Assembly: GCA_009926615.1 (NCBI GenBank)
Contig: RFOM01000007.1
Location: 1-64,000, forward strand
DNA from: Pseudomonadota bacterium
GTDB taxonomy: Bacteria > Bdellovibrionota_B > Oligoflexia > Silvanigrellales > Silvanigrellaceae
Reading direction: 5' to 3'
DNA: 64,000 nucleotides
Shown: one piece after another, positions 8,421-17,139 of the stretch
Position numbering within the stretch: position 1 is the stretch's first letter
Layout of the letters: each line of letters opens with the position of its first letter
The notes under the pieces: generated by a model
Databases searched by the model: none
What the model saw: only the letters and a program-made list of their open reading frames with translations
Told to the model about the DNA's origin: nothing
Position numbers and translations under genes: made by a program

Positions 8421-8957
8421 TCACTTCTGCGCCGCACGCGCAGCCAAGTCGGCTGCACATTTTTTGGCTGCGGCAGGAAGTTCTTTTTTACTGTAGTCAT
8501 CAATAAGTTTTCGCGCGAGTTCCGGCGTCACGTTCAGATACCGGTCCTTGTTCACGAGCGCCACCGGTGCATAACCGCACACACCGAGACACTCGACTTT
8601 GTGGCATTCGAACGGCACGGACTGACCGCTTTTTTCGGCCTGCGCGATATACGATTTCGCATCCGATATCGTTTTGTCTGCACCGTTCAGCCAGCAGGAA
8701 ATGCTCCCGCACACTTCAAGTCTGTAAGGTTTGGGCGGTGCTTTGCGGTACATCGTATAAAAGCTGAGAACTTCATTCACATCAATCACACTCAGCCCGT
8801 GTTCGGCTTCAAGAGCCTGCACGGCTTCAGGAGAAATCCAGTCGTTTTCATCCTGAATGGCATGCAGAATGGGAAGTATGCTCGACCGTTTTGTTTCATA
8901 TCGGCCAAGATAGCCTTTAATCGTTTCGTTCAGTCCTGCAGAAAAAAATGAAGCCAT
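8421..8957 (-). CDS. nuoE: NADH-quinone oxidoreductase subunit E
   Basis: Thioredoxin-like subunit holding the 2Fe-2S cluster N1a that partners NuoF. Ligands are Cys83 and 88 (CGSISC) and Cys123 and 127 (CLGVC), the usual CxxxxC/CxxxC pattern. The start at 8957 is chosen because a TTGGAGAA ribosome site precedes it; longer frames run into nuoCD without support. At 178 residues it has the normal length plus a short Ala/Lys-rich tail. It follows nuoCD by 22 bases. Confidence 0.95.
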   Translation of the reverse strand: MASFFSAGLNETIKGYLGRYETKRSSILPILHAIQDENDWISPEAVQALEAEHGLSVIDVNEVLSFYTMYRKAPPKPYRLEVCGSISCWLNGADKTISDAKSYIAQAEKSGQSVPFECHKVECLGVCGYAPVALVNKDRYLNVTPELARKLIDDYSKKELPAAAKKCAADLAARAAQK

Positions 8958-8979
8958 TGCAAAATTCTCCAACCTGACC

Positions 8980-10689
8980 TTAACGGTCGAGTTCTCCCGC
9001 GATGATGTTGATTGAACCCAAGGCAGCCACTGCATCAGCCAGCCTGCCGCCAATACACATCTGAGCAAATCCGCTCATCAGCGCAAAACAGGGCGGACGG
9101 CACTTCACACGATAAGGAGTTCCCGAACCATCGGAAATGACATAAAATCCAAGTTCACCGTTGGCACCTTCAACTGCGTGATAGACCTCACCCTTGGGCG
9201 GCTGCACTCCGTTGATGATGAGCATGAAGTGGTTCATCAGACCTTCAATGTTGCCGTAAACATCTTTTTTGCTCGGTAGCGAAATCGCCTTGTTGTCGAT
9301 TGCGATTGGTCCTTCGGGCATGTTGTTCAGACACCACCGCAGAATCCGGATACTCTGGCGAACTTCTTCCATTCGCACCAGATACCGGTCGTAAGTATCG
9401 CCCTTCTCACCGACCGGCACATCAAATTCGACCTGATCGTAGAAATAATAAGGGTCGTGCTTGCGCAAATCGAGCTCGTAACCGGTGGCACGCAGGCACG
9501 GACCGGTGAATCCCCATTCGATCGCCGTTTTCCTGTCGATGGGTCCTGCACCACGGGTGCGCTGAACAAAAATACGGTTGGTGGTGAGCAGTTTGTCCAT
9601 TTCCTCGTGAGTCTTGGCAATTTGCTCAACAACGTCTTTGGCGTCCTGAATCCAGCCTTGCGGCAGGTCAAAACCGAGCCCGCCGATACGGGTCAATGAA
9701 ACCGTCAGGCGCGCACCGCAGAGCTTTTCAAACAGGGTGTAAACTTTTTCACGTTCGTTGAACATGTAAAAGAATCCCGTGAGTGCACCGAGGTCAACGG
9801 CATTCGTACCGATGCACACATAGTGGTCGATGATTCGGGAGAGCTCGTCGAGGACCATGCGCATCATTGTTGCTTTGGGCGGAGTCTGCACGCCGAACAT
9901 TTTTTCGATTGTCGCTGCCCACGCATTGTTGTTGATAGGCGCAGAACAATAGTTCAAACGGTCAGTATAAGGAATAATCTGGTTATAGTTGTGCGTTTCG
10001 CACATCTTCTCGAAACAGCGGTGCAGATACCCGATTTCGGCATCGCACTCTTTGATCATTTCGCCGCCGTCCATCACGGCCATGAAGCGCAGGGTTCCGT
10101 GTGTTGCCGGATGCGCGGGACCGATGTTGATCCACATGAGATCATCATCATACTTCTTCATGAGCCTTTCGCGGTCGGCTTCAAACGTATGCTCAAGCGG
10201 AGCACCGGACATGGGTTGAATTTTGTCGGCAGGATAATCCTTGCGCAGCGGGTATCCGACGAATTCCTGATGGCACAGGAGCCTGCGCAGATCCGGATGC
10301 CCGTCAAAACGGATACCGAACATGTCGAACGCCTCACGCTCGAACCAGTTCGCACCGGCCCAAACCGGCGTCACCGATGGAACAGACTCGCCGTCACCGA
10401 CAGGAGTCTTGACCCGCAAACGGCGGTTCAGGTCTTTGTTGAGCAGATGATAGACGACGTCAAAACGCTTTTCCCGCTCCGGCCAGTCGACACCGCAGAC
10501 ATCCAGCAAAAGAGAAAAACCGCCCTTGGTTTTGATTGCCTCCATCACGGGAAGCAACTTTTCTTTGGGCACGGTCAGTGTCTGCTCATGCTGTTTATCC
10601 GAACGCTCCTCAAAATTGAGTTGAGTGCCCGAAAAAGCAGTGTTCAGATGAGCGACAAGTTCGGCATAAAACGGACTCGCATTATCCAT
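8980..10689 (-). CDS. nuoCD: Fused NADH-quinone oxidoreductase subunits C and D
   Basis: Single chain joining NuoC (about residues 1-170, with the [12 protein letters not shown] signature and the YPLRKDYP linker) to the 49-kDa-type NuoD (about 190-569, with [14 protein letters not shown] and the family C-terminus [23 protein letters not shown] cut here into its conserved ending ELDR). NuoD helps form the quinone site next to NuoB. Such fusions occur in enterobacteria and other lineages. The start is the ATG at 10689, preceded ten bases upstream by GGAGG; in-frame extension to 10845 lacks a site. It is the first gene of this minus-strand cluster; nuoA and nuoB, which normally precede it, are absent. 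Confidence 0.95.
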   Translation of the reverse strand: MDNASPFYAELVAHLNTAFSGTQLNFEERSDKQHEQTLTVPKEKLLPVMEAIKTKGGFSLLLDVCGVDWPEREKRFDVVYHLLNKDLNRRLRVKTPVGDGESVPSVTPVWAGANWFEREAFDMFGIRFDGHPDLRRLLCHQEFVGYPLRKDYPADKIQPMSGAPLEHTFEADRERLMKKYDDDLMWINIGPAHPATHGTLRFMAVMDGGEMIKECDAEIGYLHRCFEKMCETHNYNQIIPYTDRLNYCSAPINNNAWAATIEKMFGVQTPPKATMMRMVLDELSRIIDHYVCIGTNAVDLGALTGFFYMFNEREKVYTLFEKLCGARLTVSLTRIGGLGFDLPQGWIQDAKDVVEQIAKTHEEMDKLLTTNRIFVQRTRGAGPIDRKTAIEWGFTGPCLRATGYELDLRKHDPYYFYDQVEFDVPVGEKGDTYDRYLVRMEEVRQSIRILRWCLNNMPEGPIAIDNKAISLPSKKDVYGNIEGLMNHFMLIINGVQPPKGEVYHAVEGANGELGFYVISDGSGTPYRVKCRPPCFALMSGFAQMCIGGRLADAVAALGSINIIAGELDR

Positions 10690-10934
10690 CGGCTCGGAGC
10701 CTCCGTTCATTCGACGGCTGAGTTGAGAACTAAAGCAGAAGTTTACAAAAACACGCACATACAAAGTCATCAGCCGGCGGATGTCAACTGATTGCCCCTG
10801 CCGACACGGACAGTGGTCTCCGATTTGACTCCAAAAGCTTCGCAACTTGCAAAGAGGGTCGCATAATCACCGAGAACATCAAGACCAAAGCCGGACAATT
10901 CTCGGTTTTTAAAACGCCCTCTTATGGAGCATTT

Positions 10935-11606
10935 GTGAGCGAAATTCTTGCGTGTGCCGGAAAAGTCATCAATCAGCGTCACATTCAAAGAGTGACTTCC
11001 GCACTCGAACAAGGGCACGTCATCGCCATGCCGACGGAAACGGGTTTTTGTTACGCAGGACTGGCAGAACACAAAGCGACTCACCCCGCTTTCCTTAAGC
11101 TCAGAGAAGCACACCCCAGACACAAGCCGTTCAGTCTTCTGTGTGAAAACGCAAAACAAGTGAGTCAGGTTGCGCAGGTCTCCACCTCTGCTTTTCGTGT
11201 CCTCAATCGCGTGCTCCCCGGACCCTTCACCCTCATCCTTCCGGTCCACAAGAACACACCCAAGACTTCCACAGGAGAATTCCGCGATACCGTCGGCATC
11301 CGGATTTCAGCTCATCCGATTGCGCAAGCCGTGTGTTCGGCAGTCAATGTTCCGCTGATGGTCACAAGTGTCACCGACGGCGAAGAAATTATCGCAGAAG
11401 GCTATGTTGAGAATGATTTTGAAAGCAATCTGGAACGCTGGTGGACAAATGCCGACGGGATACTCCGGCATTCGGGAAATCTCTTAAAGCTGGTGATTAC
11501 CGGAGATGAGCCGCTGCCGCTGCATGTGTCAACAATTCTTGATTTGAGCGACGACGGAAACGTCCGTATCCTTCGGGACGGCGGCTGGGAACTTGATCTT
11601 ATTTGA
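10935..11606 (+). CDS. YrdC/YciO/Sua5-family protein
   Basis: Belongs to the family of L-threonylcarbamoyladenylate synthases that start tRNA t6A modification, or to the related YciO group of unclear role. Visible family marks are the N-terminal GHVIAMPTETGFCYA strand-loop, a KPFSLLC segment, LPGPFTLILP and RISAHPIAQAV. A GTG start at 10935 follows GGAGC. At 223 residues it lacks the C-terminal Sua5 domain. The KRxKP-type lysine loop differs from the TsaC consensus (HPRHKPFS here), closer to YciO-like proteins, so function is inferred. It is divergent from nuoCD with about 245 bases between. Confidence 0.8.
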   Translation: MSEILACAGKVINQRHIQRVTSALEQGHVIAMPTETGFCYAGLAEHKATHPAFLKLREAHPRHKPFSLLCENAKQVSQVAQVSTSAFRVLNRVLPGPFTLILPVHKNTPKTSTGEFRDTVGIRISAHPIAQAVCSAVNVPLMVTSVTDGEEIIAEGYVENDFESNLERWWTNADGILRHSGNLLKLVITGDEPLPLHVSTILDLSDDGNVRILRDGGWELDLI

Positions 11607-11673
11607 GATCGGCATTCACTCCTGAAAACGAACAACTCCGGCGACCGGACCACATCCTGAACGGAGCGTGAGC

Positions 11674-12738
11674 ATGAAAACAAAACTGAGCTTAATTGCC
11701 GTAACGCTGCCGCAGATTCTGACTGTATTGTCATGTAAACCGCGCGACTTCAACGCGGCAGAACTTCAGTCTGCAACCCCGAAACCTGATGCCGAAATTC
11801 ATTTCTGCAACGCCAAGGATGCACAGACTTTGCTGTGGAATGCTGAACGCGTTCAGCTGGAGATACAGAAACTGATCAACGAACAGGGTCATAAGAGCAG
11901 CGGACTGTCCGTTTATGCCGAAGTTTATCTGGCCATGACGCGCGCACGCGACACAGCGCGCTGCGATTCCAAAAACAGCATGTTTCCGCGCACTGAACTC
12001 AATCAAAAATTGAACGATGCTCTTGCAGATGAAATGACCAAAGGACTTGTTGCAGGCCAGCGCGCATGTCTGTTTTCGTTTGCCAATCCGCAAAAAACCA
12101 TTCCCGCAATCGGTCGGCAGCTTTGTCAACTGAACCGTGCTGCGCTGAACGAAAAATGGTCGGCGCTTGAACTGGCCATGGGCTCCACCGCAGTCTACCT
12201 GACAAGTATTATGGGCTTGTCACTTTCAGCTCTCCCGCATGCGGATGTTCTGTGGCTCAAAACTCCCTATCAGTCGCTCGAGAGCCGTCTGGAGTATATA
12301 AGAAACGAATTTAAACCGGTCTACGATGCATTCAATGTATTTTTGTCGAACAACCTGCACACGGTTGCCGATGTTCTTGTCAGGGAAAACCGTGTCGGAT
12401 GCAACCTGTTCAGGCCGGCTGCCAAATTCGCCGAAATCACCGGCGCTCCTGCGGCAATATTTGGAAATATCCGCGACAAAACCTTTGAATTCGGACTTGA
12501 ACTTTCGAAAACTTGGCCGCGCGGACTGCATCCCTTCACGGCGGGCGAACCGGCATGGAACGTGGAAAAAACCTTTGCCGCGTTTGCAAAAGAACCCGAT
12601 GCACTGAAAGGTTTGCAGGAACACACCCTCAGGTCTGCCGCACTTCTGTCCCAACCGATGTTTAAAGCATTCAAAAACAAAGATGCATCGACGTACATTT
12701 CAGGCGCGGGCCTGACGTGTCCGATTCCGGTAAAATAA
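11674..12738 (+). CDS. Uncharacterised lipoprotein with C-K-P-R-x-F-N mature start
   Basis: No family is recognised. Residues 1-20 are a lipoprotein signal with lipobox VLSC, giving a mature N-terminus C-K-P-R-D-F-N-A-A-E-L. The rest (354 residues in total) is mainly helical by composition, with several Cys pairs (FCNAKD, ARCDSK, RACLF, RQLCQL, VGCNLF, LTCPIP) suggesting disulfides in the periplasm. The start ATG 11674 follows GGAGCG. It is preceded by the YrdC-like gene at 67 bases and faces a small lipoprotein gene convergently at 12 bases. The same mature start is seen in the lipoprotein at 54465-55574. Confidence 0.75.
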   Translation: MKTKLSLIAVTLPQILTVLSCKPRDFNAAELQSATPKPDAEIHFCNAKDAQTLLWNAERVQLEIQKLINEQGHKSSGLSVYAEVYLAMTRARDTARCDSKNSMFPRTELNQKLNDALADEMTKGLVAGQRACLFSFANPQKTIPAIGRQLCQLNRAALNEKWSALELAMGSTAVYLTSIMGLSLSALPHADVLWLKTPYQSLESRLEYIRNEFKPVYDAFNVFLSNNLHTVADVLVRENRVGCNLFRPAAKFAEITGAPAAIFGNIRDKTFEFGLELSKTWPRGLHPFTAGEPAWNVEKTFAAFAKEPDALKGLQEHTLRSAALLSQPMFKAFKNKDASTYISGAGLTCPIPVK

Positions 12739-12749
12739 GTGCTGCCGGA

Positions 12750-13145
12750 TTAGGGATTTACAACTGTGAAAGTCACACCCTGAGCCTGCGAATTCATTTG
12801 AACACATACCGCTTCGACCGTATCTTCAGATGTCTCGTCATAACTCCATTGGGTGTAGGTTTTCACGTTTTGAAGGTTGGACTGACAGCCTTTGCGTCTG
12901 CCTTCAGTCTTGCAGCCGGTGGTGGCAGAAAAGGTTCCTTGGGTTTGAGCACAGGTTGTTCTGTATTGTTCGATTATCGCTGCGGTGTACAGTTCAAAGC
13001 AGAAATTTTGATCTGACATATTGCACGATCCCGTGGTTGTCAGTGCTCCTGTTCCCGGAGTCGAACCGCCGCTTGAGCTTTTCGAACATGAAACAGCTGA
13101 AATGCCAATCACAAGACAAGAATAACCAAGCAAAAGTCTGGACAT
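12750..13145 (-). CDS. Small Cys-rich lipoprotein
   Basis: Unrecognised exported protein of 131 residues. The signal peptide ends in lipobox SAVSC, followed by a Ser/Gly/Thr linker and a compact domain with about six Cys residues, consistent with a disulfide-bonded periplasmic or surface module. ATG 13145 is preceded by AAAGGGGAA. The C-terminus is not repeated elsewhere in the window. It lies downstream of the nucleotidyltransferase gene on the same strand, with a 29-base gap, so cotranscription is possible. Confidence 0.7.
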   Translation of the reverse strand: MSRLLLGYSCLVIGISAVSCSKSSSGGSTPGTGALTTTGSCNMSDQNFCFELYTAAIIEQYRTTCAQTQGTFSATTGCKTEGRRKGCQSNLQNVKTYTQWSYDETSEDTVEAVCVQMNSQAQGVTFTVVNP

Positions 13146-13174
13146 CAAATTCCCCTTTCGTGTTTTTTTAAAAT

Positions 13175-13819
13175 TCAGCGCTGCAATGATTTTCGTCCGT
13201 CGGCAATCACCCGCTCGGCCAGTTTGCGAATTGTATTGAGATCCGCAGCAGGCCTCAATCCCTCCCTGAAACTTTTAAAAACTTCGGGATGACGATTCTC
13301 AATAAATTTCAAACTTTGTTTGGGACCGCGGTAGCGTATACAGCTGAATGCAAACCAAATCTCAAGCAGCTCAATCAAAAGCCAATGGCGACGGTAATCT
13401 GCCTCGGCATCGTCAGACTCGATCCGCACAATCGTCTTTTCAATCCAGCTGATCTTCATTTCAGCCTCCCGCACGGGAAGTGGCGCGACGGGAGCACTCA
13501 GGGCAGCCCGCACATTTGCGAGTAGGTCTTTGCCGTAACCATCGCGCTCGGCAAGCACAATCCCGTCGGCGATGTAAAGCAGATTCTCAGGTTCCGGAAT
13601 TTCACTCAAACAGTAAATCCAAGCATCCAAGTACAATCCGTTCCACGGAATTCCCAACCGGACCGACTCCCCTTGATCCCGCACGGCAAACACATCAACG
13701 TCGCTGGCGTCGGTAAAATCGTCGCGCGCCCGCGAACCGTACAGGATGACCGTATGACACATTTGACGGCCAACAAATTCCTCAACCAATTTCTCTGCAT
13801 GAGGTATGTCTGTTGTCAC
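13175..13819 (-). CDS. Nucleotidyltransferase-fold protein with helical C-terminal domain
   Basis: A polymerase-beta-like minimal nucleotidyltransferase: YGSRARDDFTDASDVDVF contains the GS motif and the Dx[DE] metal pair (D40 and D42 in the 214-residue form). A helical domain of about 100 residues follows, like the substrate-binding or HEPN-like partners of such enzymes. A GTG start at 13819 is chosen because GGGAG lies seven bases upstream; a TTG at 13858 is an alternative. Substrate, nucleotide or protein target is unknown. It is adjacent (47 bases or less) to the tatD-like gene upstream on the same strand. No separate HEPN toxin partner is next to it, so a toxin-antitoxin role is not supported. 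Confidence 0.75.
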   Translation of the reverse strand: MTTDIPHAEKLVEEFVGRQMCHTVILYGSRARDDFTDASDVDVFAVRDQGESVRLGIPWNGLYLDAWIYCLSEIPEPENLLYIADGIVLAERDGYGKDLLANVRAALSAPVAPLPVREAEMKISWIEKTIVRIESDDAEADYRRHWLLIELLEIWFAFSCIRYRGPKQSLKFIENRHPEVFKSFREGLRPAADLNTIRKLAERVIADGRKSLQR

Positions 13820-13866
13820 ATCAGTACTCCCGTCACTCCGGCAATCCGACAAATTCAACGCGCGTC

Positions 13867-14790
13867 TCAGAATCCCAAAAACCGCATGAAATTTTTAAAG
13901 TTCACCGCTCTGAGTTCAACCGCGCTCTGCTGCCGCAACACCGCAGCGCAATCGATCACATCACACAAAAACTGAGGTTCATTTTTCAACGGACGATGCC
14001 CGTCCGCAAGAACCGGCGGCAAATCGGGGGAATCGGTTTCAAAAAGAAGAACATCGGCCGGACACTCGGTGATTCCCTGACGGACGCGGTGTGCATCGGG
14101 CCATGTAATAACCCCGCCGAAACTTGCGAAACCTCCCCGACGCTCAATCCAGCGCAAATCCGAAGGCGGTCCGCCGTAACAATGAACCATGAACGTCTTG
14201 ACACCCTGTGCAAGGGCCTCATCCACGGCATCCTGAGTCTTTTTCCAAGCAGAACGGCTGTGTATGATCAGCGGAAGTCCAAATTCGACCGCGAGCCGGA
14301 CACAGTTCCTGAAAGCAAAAGTCTGCGCATCCAGAAGTTCGTCTTTACCGCACCAGCCGGCAACGACCGAAGACGATGCATCAAAGCCGGTTTCTCCGAC
14401 AGCCCAAATCACATTCCGATGCTTGCGCGCCCTGTCGAAAAACTTTTCTGCATCGGCTTCGGCGCGGCTTGTATCAAAACGACCATCGACGCTTCGCCAG
14501 CGTGAGGCTATCTCCATCGGATGCAGGCCGAGCGCAGGAAAAATATGATATCCGGATGAACCAATGAACTCCAAAGACTTCTCACGGTTTGCAGGACGCG
14601 GAAGAATCCAGTCGGAAAATTCCGCAAGCAGATGATCGAATTGATCCCACCAGACACCCGCGCTCAAGTTTCCTGAAACACCCCGTGCCAGTGCACGCCC
14701 TGCGCTCTCAATCCATTCCGGAACAGAGAACGCATCCGAATGCGCATGGGTATCAATTAAATAAACCGGCTCATTTTCGCGCAGGCTCAT
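13867..14790 (-). CDS. TatD-family metal-dependent hydrolase/DNase
   Basis: TIM-barrel amidohydrolase-like enzyme, probably a 3'-5' DNase of the TatD family. Metal-site motifs are in order: DTHAHSD (H15, H17), GETGFD, LPLIIHSRSAW, VHCYGG and FETDSPDLPP. At 307 residues it is slightly longer than TatD/YcfH (about 260), with an insertion after the first strand (WWDQFDHLLAEF). The start at 14790 overlaps the stop of the preceding lipoprotein gene by ATGA, indicating translational coupling. Confidence 0.88.
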   Translation of the reverse strand: MSLRENEPVYLIDTHAHSDAFSVPEWIESAGRALARGVSGNLSAGVWWDQFDHLLAEFSDWILPRPANREKSLEFIGSSGYHIFPALGLHPMEIASRWRSVDGRFDTSRAEADAEKFFDRARKHRNVIWAVGETGFDASSSVVAGWCGKDELLDAQTFAFRNCVRLAVEFGLPLIIHSRSAWKKTQDAVDEALAQGVKTFMVHCYGGPPSDLRWIERRGGFASFGGVITWPDAHRVRQGITECPADVLLFETDSPDLPPVLADGHRPLKNEPQFLCDVIDCAAVLRQQSAVELRAVNFKNFMRFLGF

Positions 14791-16322
14791 TGCCTCTGCA
14801 CCAGCAGCGATTCCAGATACCCTTGCGTGTCCGGAAAATAATAGCCGAAGCCAAGTGAAAAGGAAGCCCAAGAATTGAAACTCAGGTACTTTCGACGCTC
14901 AATCGAATCCACACCGAATGCGGGTGCATAGATGTGAACACCCGACTGAAAAAAAATCCTCTGACTCGAATAAGCGATCCAGTCCGCGCCGACATGAATA
15001 AGAGGAAAAACTTTTAAATTCCTGTTCGGAGACTGACTCGACGTCGGAAGATAAAGCCCGAGTCCCGTACCCAAAAACCCGCGGAAGGCACCTGCGGGAG
15101 TGTGCAGGGCTCCTGCGGCATCAAAAGGAACTGCCAGTGCATAGCCGGTAAACGAGGATTCCCCGCCTGCTTCAGGATTTGCCTTCACGAAGTTAACGGC
15201 ATCCTGCTGTGCAAGATCCGGTTTCATTATGCTGTCAAACGAGTTGAAAACCAGCGAAGGTCCGGCCTCAAAACCCGCATCCCATTCATTAAACTGATCG
15301 GGATGCGGAACTGATGTCACGCTCAGCAAATTAATTATCCCTTTCCGCCGGACCGCTTTTTCCGTGACAGGGTAATCAGCTTTTGCGGTCAGTGCCTGCA
15401 ATGATGCCATTACGGTCAGGCTGTTGGGAATCAGACGAATGGACTTACCGAGCGTTTGCCTCAACCATCCTGATTTAAGACGCTCAAGTTTTTGTCTGGA
15501 AAAATTCTTTCTGAAGGAAGAAATCTCGGTCTTGGAGAACAAATCCCAAAGCTTGAATTCAATTTCAGTCTGGGTGGGTGTTTGCCGGACTATTTTCATG
15601 TCCACACCGCGACGCGCTTTCGTGTCGCGCAAAATTTGCACCAGTTTTCGCTCGGCGTCGGAATCAAACAGTTCACTGAACCGTGAACCTGTATACGAAG
15701 AACGGCTCAACGCAGCTTTCGTAACAGCCGGACTTACGAATTGACGGCATGATTTGTCGTATCGGCCGATAAATTCCTGAGCTTCGGACATCAACGCATA
15801 AGACAGTCCGATATCATCCTGTTCAAGCTTCGGCGGAAGCACAAAAACAGGTGCACACCCTTCCTGAAGTTCGTCGGCAACGGCCTGAGGAACAGGAACT
15901 TCACGCGAAATCAAAGACGGACATTCGAAACCGTTGCCGCTGACAAGATCGATTCCCGCAGCAGTCAGAAAAATCACCCCTGCACCTGCAGGGGTTGCGG
16001 CAGTCATGGACAATAAAGCGATGCCCAGATTTCCGCCCAAAACTGTTCCATACCTTATCTGACAGGGAACGGTTGCACTGCCGGAAAAGTCGCCGGAAGC
16101 ATATTCGATTTTCAATTTGGAAGCGCGCTTGATTTCAGTTGCAGCGGGCGTTTTCAGATTTGTTTTTCCGTCGTCCTTTTTATTGACCGACAATTCAAAC
16201 CCGCGCGGCTTTGAATCAAATGCAATAGTCTGCTTTGAACCCCCGATGGTCGCGCATCCCGAAAATACGACGGAGGACAAGGAACATAAAAATATTAAAA
16301 TTGAACCTGAATTTGCAATCAC
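14787..16322 (-). CDS. Large lipoprotein with beta-rich C-terminal region
   Basis: Function unknown. The signal peptide has lipobox FSGC followed by ATIGGSKQTI, a start seen in many outer-membrane-associated lipoproteins. Residues about 35-75 form a PEGA-like strand segment (FDSKPRGFELSVN, then TNLKTPAATEI). A hydrophobic stretch around 95-125 (LGIALLSMTAATPAGAGVIFL) may insert in a membrane. The last 150 residues alternate aromatic and Gly-rich strands and end in FGYYFPDTQG, like a small barrel or its soluble relative. The gene overlaps both neighbours by ATGA (methyltransferase upstream, tatD downstream), so the three are translationally coupled. Confidence 0.7.
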   Translation of the reverse strand: MIANSGSILIFLCSLSSVVFSGCATIGGSKQTIAFDSKPRGFELSVNKKDDGKTNLKTPAATEIKRASKLKIEYASGDFSGSATVPCQIRYGTVLGGNLGIALLSMTAATPAGAGVIFLTAAGIDLVSGNGFECPSLISREVPVPQAVADELQEGCAPVFVLPPKLEQDDIGLSYALMSEAQEFIGRYDKSCRQFVSPAVTKAALSRSSYTGSRFSELFDSDAERKLVQILRDTKARRGVDMKIVRQTPTQTEIEFKLWDLFSKTEISSFRKNFSRQKLERLKSGWLRQTLGKSIRLIPNSLTVMASLQALTAKADYPVTEKAVRRKGIINLLSVTSVPHPDQFNEWDAGFEAGPSLVFNSFDSIMKPDLAQQDAVNFVKANPEAGGESSFTGYALAVPFDAAGALHTPAGAFRGFLGTGLGLYLPTSSQSPNRNLKVFPLIHVGADWIAYSSQRIFFQSGVHIYAPAFGVDSIERRKYLSFNSWASFSLGFGYYFPDTQGYLESLLVQRQ

Positions 16323-17041
16323 CCGCCGATCCCCCCCGCCGGCGGCCTGCAGGCAGCACCGACGTATACCGTACTCATGCGCGGACTGAGTCTGAAAGCA
16401 GGTTTCAAACGAAAAGCCGAGACGTTGACTTTGTCGATCACAATTCCGCTCTGTCCAAGGCCGGTTAATCCCGCCGCAATTATCATTTCGTTGAGTTCCG
16501 ACGGCCGGATGAACTTGCGCCAGTCATGTGTCCCGCGCGGAATACGGCCGGCAATCCATTCGAGTGCAACAATCATCCACACAAACGAAAAAACGGTGCG
16601 GTTTATTGTGTCATAAAAAAAATGGCCCTGCGGTTTTAAGACCCTGCGGACTTCACCCAACACGACCGGCAGATGAGCAACATGCTCAAGGACATCAACG
16701 CAGATGACGGCATCAAACTCTCCGTCGCCGGCAGGAATCCGCTCGCCGGTGCCCTCGCGGTACTCGATGGGCAGTGCATTGTCTGCCGCATGTCTGCGTG
16801 CCACGGAAAGCAGGGCTGAAGCCGGATCAACTCCGACGACGCGGGCACCTCTGCGGGCCAGCTCTTCGGCCACAAAGCCGCCGCCGCATCCCAAATCAAG
16901 GACCCGCAGTCCCTTCCAGTCACTCACCCATTTGTCGAAATAGGAAAACCTGACCGGAATGAGGGAAACCAAATCCTGAAAAGGACCTGATTCTTCCCAC
17001 CACGTTTCAGCCAAATCGCTGTACTGCTGCAAATTGTTCAT
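16319..17041 (-). CDS. UbiG-like class I SAM-dependent methyltransferase
   Basis: Resembles the ubiquinone O-methyltransferase UbiG. SAM motif I is VLDLGCGGGFVAEELARRG, followed by GVDPA, a CVDVLEHV motif and the family segment FYDTINRTVFSF. The N-terminus MNNLQQYSDLAETWW matches the substrate-cap start of UbiG, so ATG 17041 is used. At 240 residues it has normal length; the C-terminus ends in an unusual Pro/Gly-rich tail. The aromatic substrate may be a ubiquinone or menaquinone precursor, not confirmed. It heads a minus-strand unit coupled to the large lipoprotein and tatD-like genes. Confidence 0.82.
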   Translation of the reverse strand: MNNLQQYSDLAETWWEESGPFQDLVSLIPVRFSYFDKWVSDWKGLRVLDLGCGGGFVAEELARRGARVVGVDPASALLSVARRHAADNALPIEYREGTGERIPAGDGEFDAVICVDVLEHVAHLPVVLGEVRRVLKPQGHFFYDTINRTVFSFVWMIVALEWIAGRIPRGTHDWRKFIRPSELNEMIIAAGLTGLGQSGIVIDKVNVSAFRLKPAFRLSPRMSTVYVGAACRPPAGGIGG

Positions 17042-17067
17042 CGTCAGTGCCCGCCCGATCAGCCATA

Positions 17068-17095
17068 TTGGCAAATGGAAACCAGCTAGTATAAA
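17068..17095 (+). promoter_or_regulatory. Candidate sigma-70 promoter for the PLP decarboxylase gene
   Basis: TTGGCA and TATAAA are separated by 16 bases. Transcription would begin near 17102, which places the ATG at 17098 outside the transcript and favours the in-frame ATGs at 17140 or 17161. Confidence 0.5.
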
Positions 17096-17139
17096 GCATG
17101 CGGCCTGTGTTTATCCCGAAAACGCAACACCGGCGAACC

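Noticed and set aside
9823-10791. Long plus-strand open frame of 322 codons
   Set aside because: It is antisense to nuoCD, has no family motif, and arises from codon bias on the other strand.
13175-13819. MNT/HEPN toxin-antitoxin pair
   Set aside because: Only the nucleotidyltransferase is present and no small HEPN gene lies next to it.
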